NCBI GenBank assembly: GCA_945867245.1
Contig: CAMBHQ010000051.1
Location: forward strand, 1 to 6,372
Source: an uncultured Porphyromonas sp.
Lineage (GTDB): Bacteria; Bacteroidota; Bacteroidia; Bacteroidales; Porphyromonadaceae
Direction: 5' to 3'
DNA: 6,372 nt
A program made the position numbers and the translations under genes. This document shows positions 5,513 to 6,372 of the stretch, one piece after another (position 1 is the first letter of the stretch; each line of letters opens with the position of its first letter). The notes beneath the pieces are model-generated. The model saw only the letters and a list, made by a program, of their open reading frames with translations, searched no databases and had not been told where the DNA came from.

Positions 5513-5566
5513 CTTGGCGACCTATTAGGCCGACGACCGCAGCCCTAACGCTAGCCACTAAGCGCC
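5452..5566. repeat. five-unit array with a 23-bp period (CCTA motif)
   Basis: CCTA begins at 5452, 5475, 5498, 5521 and 5544, exactly 23 bp apart each time. The units start CCTAATAGG, CCTACCGAG, CCTATTAGG, CCTATTAGG and CCTAACGCT, followed by 14 more variable bases. Units 1 and 3 share CACTTG at the same position and units 2 and 4 share GACGA, suggesting an older 46-bp double unit. The period ends at 5566, where the sequence becomes AT-rich. The array lies between the promoter of the - strand gene and the dsbD leader. Function is unknown; it may be a set of phased binding sites, iteron-like, or a decayed tandem repeat. Confidence 0.7.
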
Positions 5567-5573
5567 AAATTAT

Positions 5574-5581
5574 TATCTTTA
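5574..5581 (+). promoter_or_regulatory. possible -7 element for dsbD
   Basis: TATCTTTA matches TAnnTTTG except for the last base. It lies in the AT-rich segment right after the 23-bp array. No TTG is present at the expected -33 distance, so the promoter is weak, activator-dependent, or elsewhere. If used, transcription would start near 5588, giving a leader of about 130 nt. Confidence 0.3.
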
Positions 5582-5655
5582 CACTCCGTAAGCACAGCGG
5601 AATGTTATTCAGTCTCTCGAGATAGGCAATATGCCCCAGTGCTGGAGTGTTTTTA
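5581..5655 (+). promoter_or_regulatory. structured leader upstream of dsbD ending in a T run (attenuator or small RNA candidate)
   Basis: ACACTCC (5581-5587) pairs with GGAGTGT (5644-5650), and AGCAC (5591-5595) with GTGCT (5639-5643), giving a 12-bp stem with a 3-base bulge. TTTTTATTAT begins at 5650. The interior contains GGCA-ATA-TGCC (5625-5635) and the 8-bp palindrome TCTCGAGA (5615-5622). A stem followed directly by a T run resembles a terminator, so this could be an attenuator of dsbD or a separate small RNA. Further on, GCCCTAGGGC (5676-5685) is a 10-bp palindrome. No known riboswitch class was recognised. Confidence 0.4.
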
Positions 5656-5719
5656 TTATACCCCTTGGGTGCTCGGCCCTAGGGCATTGGCAGAGTTCAA
5701 TAAACAAAACAAGCAAAAT

Positions 5720-6372
5720 ATGAGCTGGAAACGTATTATCGCGTCTCTGGTGCTGTTCCTAGGCTTCGCGGGCGTATTGCCTGCGCAGAGGGTCGCAGAC
5801 TACATCAGCTGGACGCAGACACAACGCAAAGTGAGCGATACCGAGGCGGAGCTAATCTTCACCGCCGATATCGAGGGCGGTTGGCACCTCTATGGCACCG
5901 ACCTCCCTAGCGGTGGCCCTACGCCTACGCACCTCGTGGTGGATAAGATTGTCGGGGGCGAGCTCGTGGGTAAGCTACAGGGTAGTAGCAAGCCCATCAG
6001 CAAGTACGACCAGATATTCGGGATGAATATCAGTTACTGGGAAGACCGAGTAGTGCTACGTCAGCGCATCAAGGTAACGGATGCTGCTAAGTTTCGCTTC
6101 GAGGGCGCTCTGCGCTATATGATTTGCGACGACACGCAGTGCCTACCCCCTACCAACGAAGAGTTTAGCATCGATGCCAAGGCCCTAGGTATCAAGGCCG
6201 TGGCGACCCCTGCCCCCGCGGCCGAGGAGGCTACGCCTACGACGGCCGAGCCCACGGCTACTGAGGCTAGCCCCGCTGTAGTGGCCGATAGCGCTCTGCC
6301 CGCAGATAGTGCCGCCACGCTCCCCGTGGCCGATAGCGCAGTGCCTACTGATGCTAAGGCCCTCTGGACGCC
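5720..6372 (+). CDS. dsbD: DsbD-type thiol:disulfide interchange protein, N-terminal part (runs off window)
   Basis: DsbD carries electrons from cytoplasmic thioredoxin across the inner membrane to periplasmic thiol proteins. Visible are 217 codons with no stop. Residues 1-23 are a signal peptide (MSWKR start, hydrophobic core, PAQ end). Residues about 28-152 form the periplasmic immunoglobulin-like nDsbD domain, with a GGWHLYG motif (53-59), FGMNISYWEDRVVLRQRI (100-117) and the redox pair Cys136 and Cys141 in ICDDTQCLPP, typical of Bacteroidetes DsbD. A low-complexity Ala/Pro/Thr/Glu/Asp linker (about 158-212) follows, with VADSA repeated at 188-192 and 203-207. The transmembrane and thioredoxin domains would lie beyond the window. 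The ATG at 5720 is chosen because the signal peptide starts there, after an A-rich leader. A related thiol-reductase fusion cannot be excluded. Confidence 0.88.
   Translation, partial: MSWKRIIASLVLFLGFAGVLPAQRVADYISWTQTQRKVSDTEAELIFTADIEGGWHLYGTDLPSGGPTPTHLVVDKIVGGELVGKLQGSSKPISKYDQIFGMNISYWEDRVVLRQRIKVTDAAKFRFEGALRYMICDDTQCLPPTNEEFSIDAKALGIKAVATPAPAAEEATPTTAEPTATEASPAVVADSALPADSAATLPVADSAVPTDAKALWT

Noticed and set aside
5452..5566. CRISPR array
   Set aside because: The period is only 23 bp with no distinct repeat and spacer of normal length, the units are diverged, and no cas gene is visible.
5440..5570. Plasmid or phage origin with iterons
   Set aside because: The 23-bp spacing resembles iterons, but no replication initiator gene or DnaA box was seen and the flanks are ordinary chromosomal genes.
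6115..6318. - strand 67-codon Ala/Ser/Val-rich frame
   Set aside because: It is antisense to the dsbD linker and domain coding sequence; its composition simply mirrors that low-complexity stretch.

Overview
The window looks like chromosomal DNA from a Bacteroidales bacterium, with Porphyromonas as the best guess. This rests on Bacteroidetes-type promoters (TTG about 20 bp before TAnnTTTG), an ECF sigma gene followed by a DUF4252 protein, signal peptides ending near Ala-Gln, and a Bacteroidetes-style DsbD. Genus is inference. Genes fill most of the window, and all lie on the + strand except one.

Region 1 (1-2118) is a surface-modification unit. An unidentified upstream reading frame ends in a 4-base ATGA overlap with a complete 644-residue membrane O-acyltransferase (acyltransferase-3 plus SGNH domains). 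A nine-G run lies inside the acyltransferase gene. Losing or gaining one G brings an early stop, so the enzyme may be phase-variable. A strong intrinsic terminator closes the unit.

Region 2 (2119-3864) is a three-gene envelope-signalling cassette: an ECF sigma factor, an overlapping single-pass membrane protein that is probably its anti-sigma factor, and a secreted DUF4252 protein. An ECF-like promoter (TGTAAC, 16 bp, CGTC) lies just upstream of the sigma start, which suggests autoregulation.

Region 3 (3864-4672) is a complete hicA-hicB toxin-antitoxin module. Its Bacteroidetes promoter has a GTAACA/TGTTAC palindrome inside it, a likely operator. A perfect 12-bp hairpin separates hicA from hicB, and a terminator follows hicB.

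Region 4 (4700-5719) holds a small secreted protein gene on the - strand with its own terminator and good promoter, then a gene-free stretch of about 370 bp. That stretch contains a previously unannotated five-unit array in which CCTA recurs exactly every 23 bp, a 15-bp inverted repeat, and a structured segment ending in a T run ahead of dsbD.

Region 5 (5720 to the end) is the 5' part of a DsbD-type thiol:disulfide interchange gene. It has an intact CxxxxC pair and an unusually long Ala/Pro/Thr/Asp-rich linker, and runs off the window.
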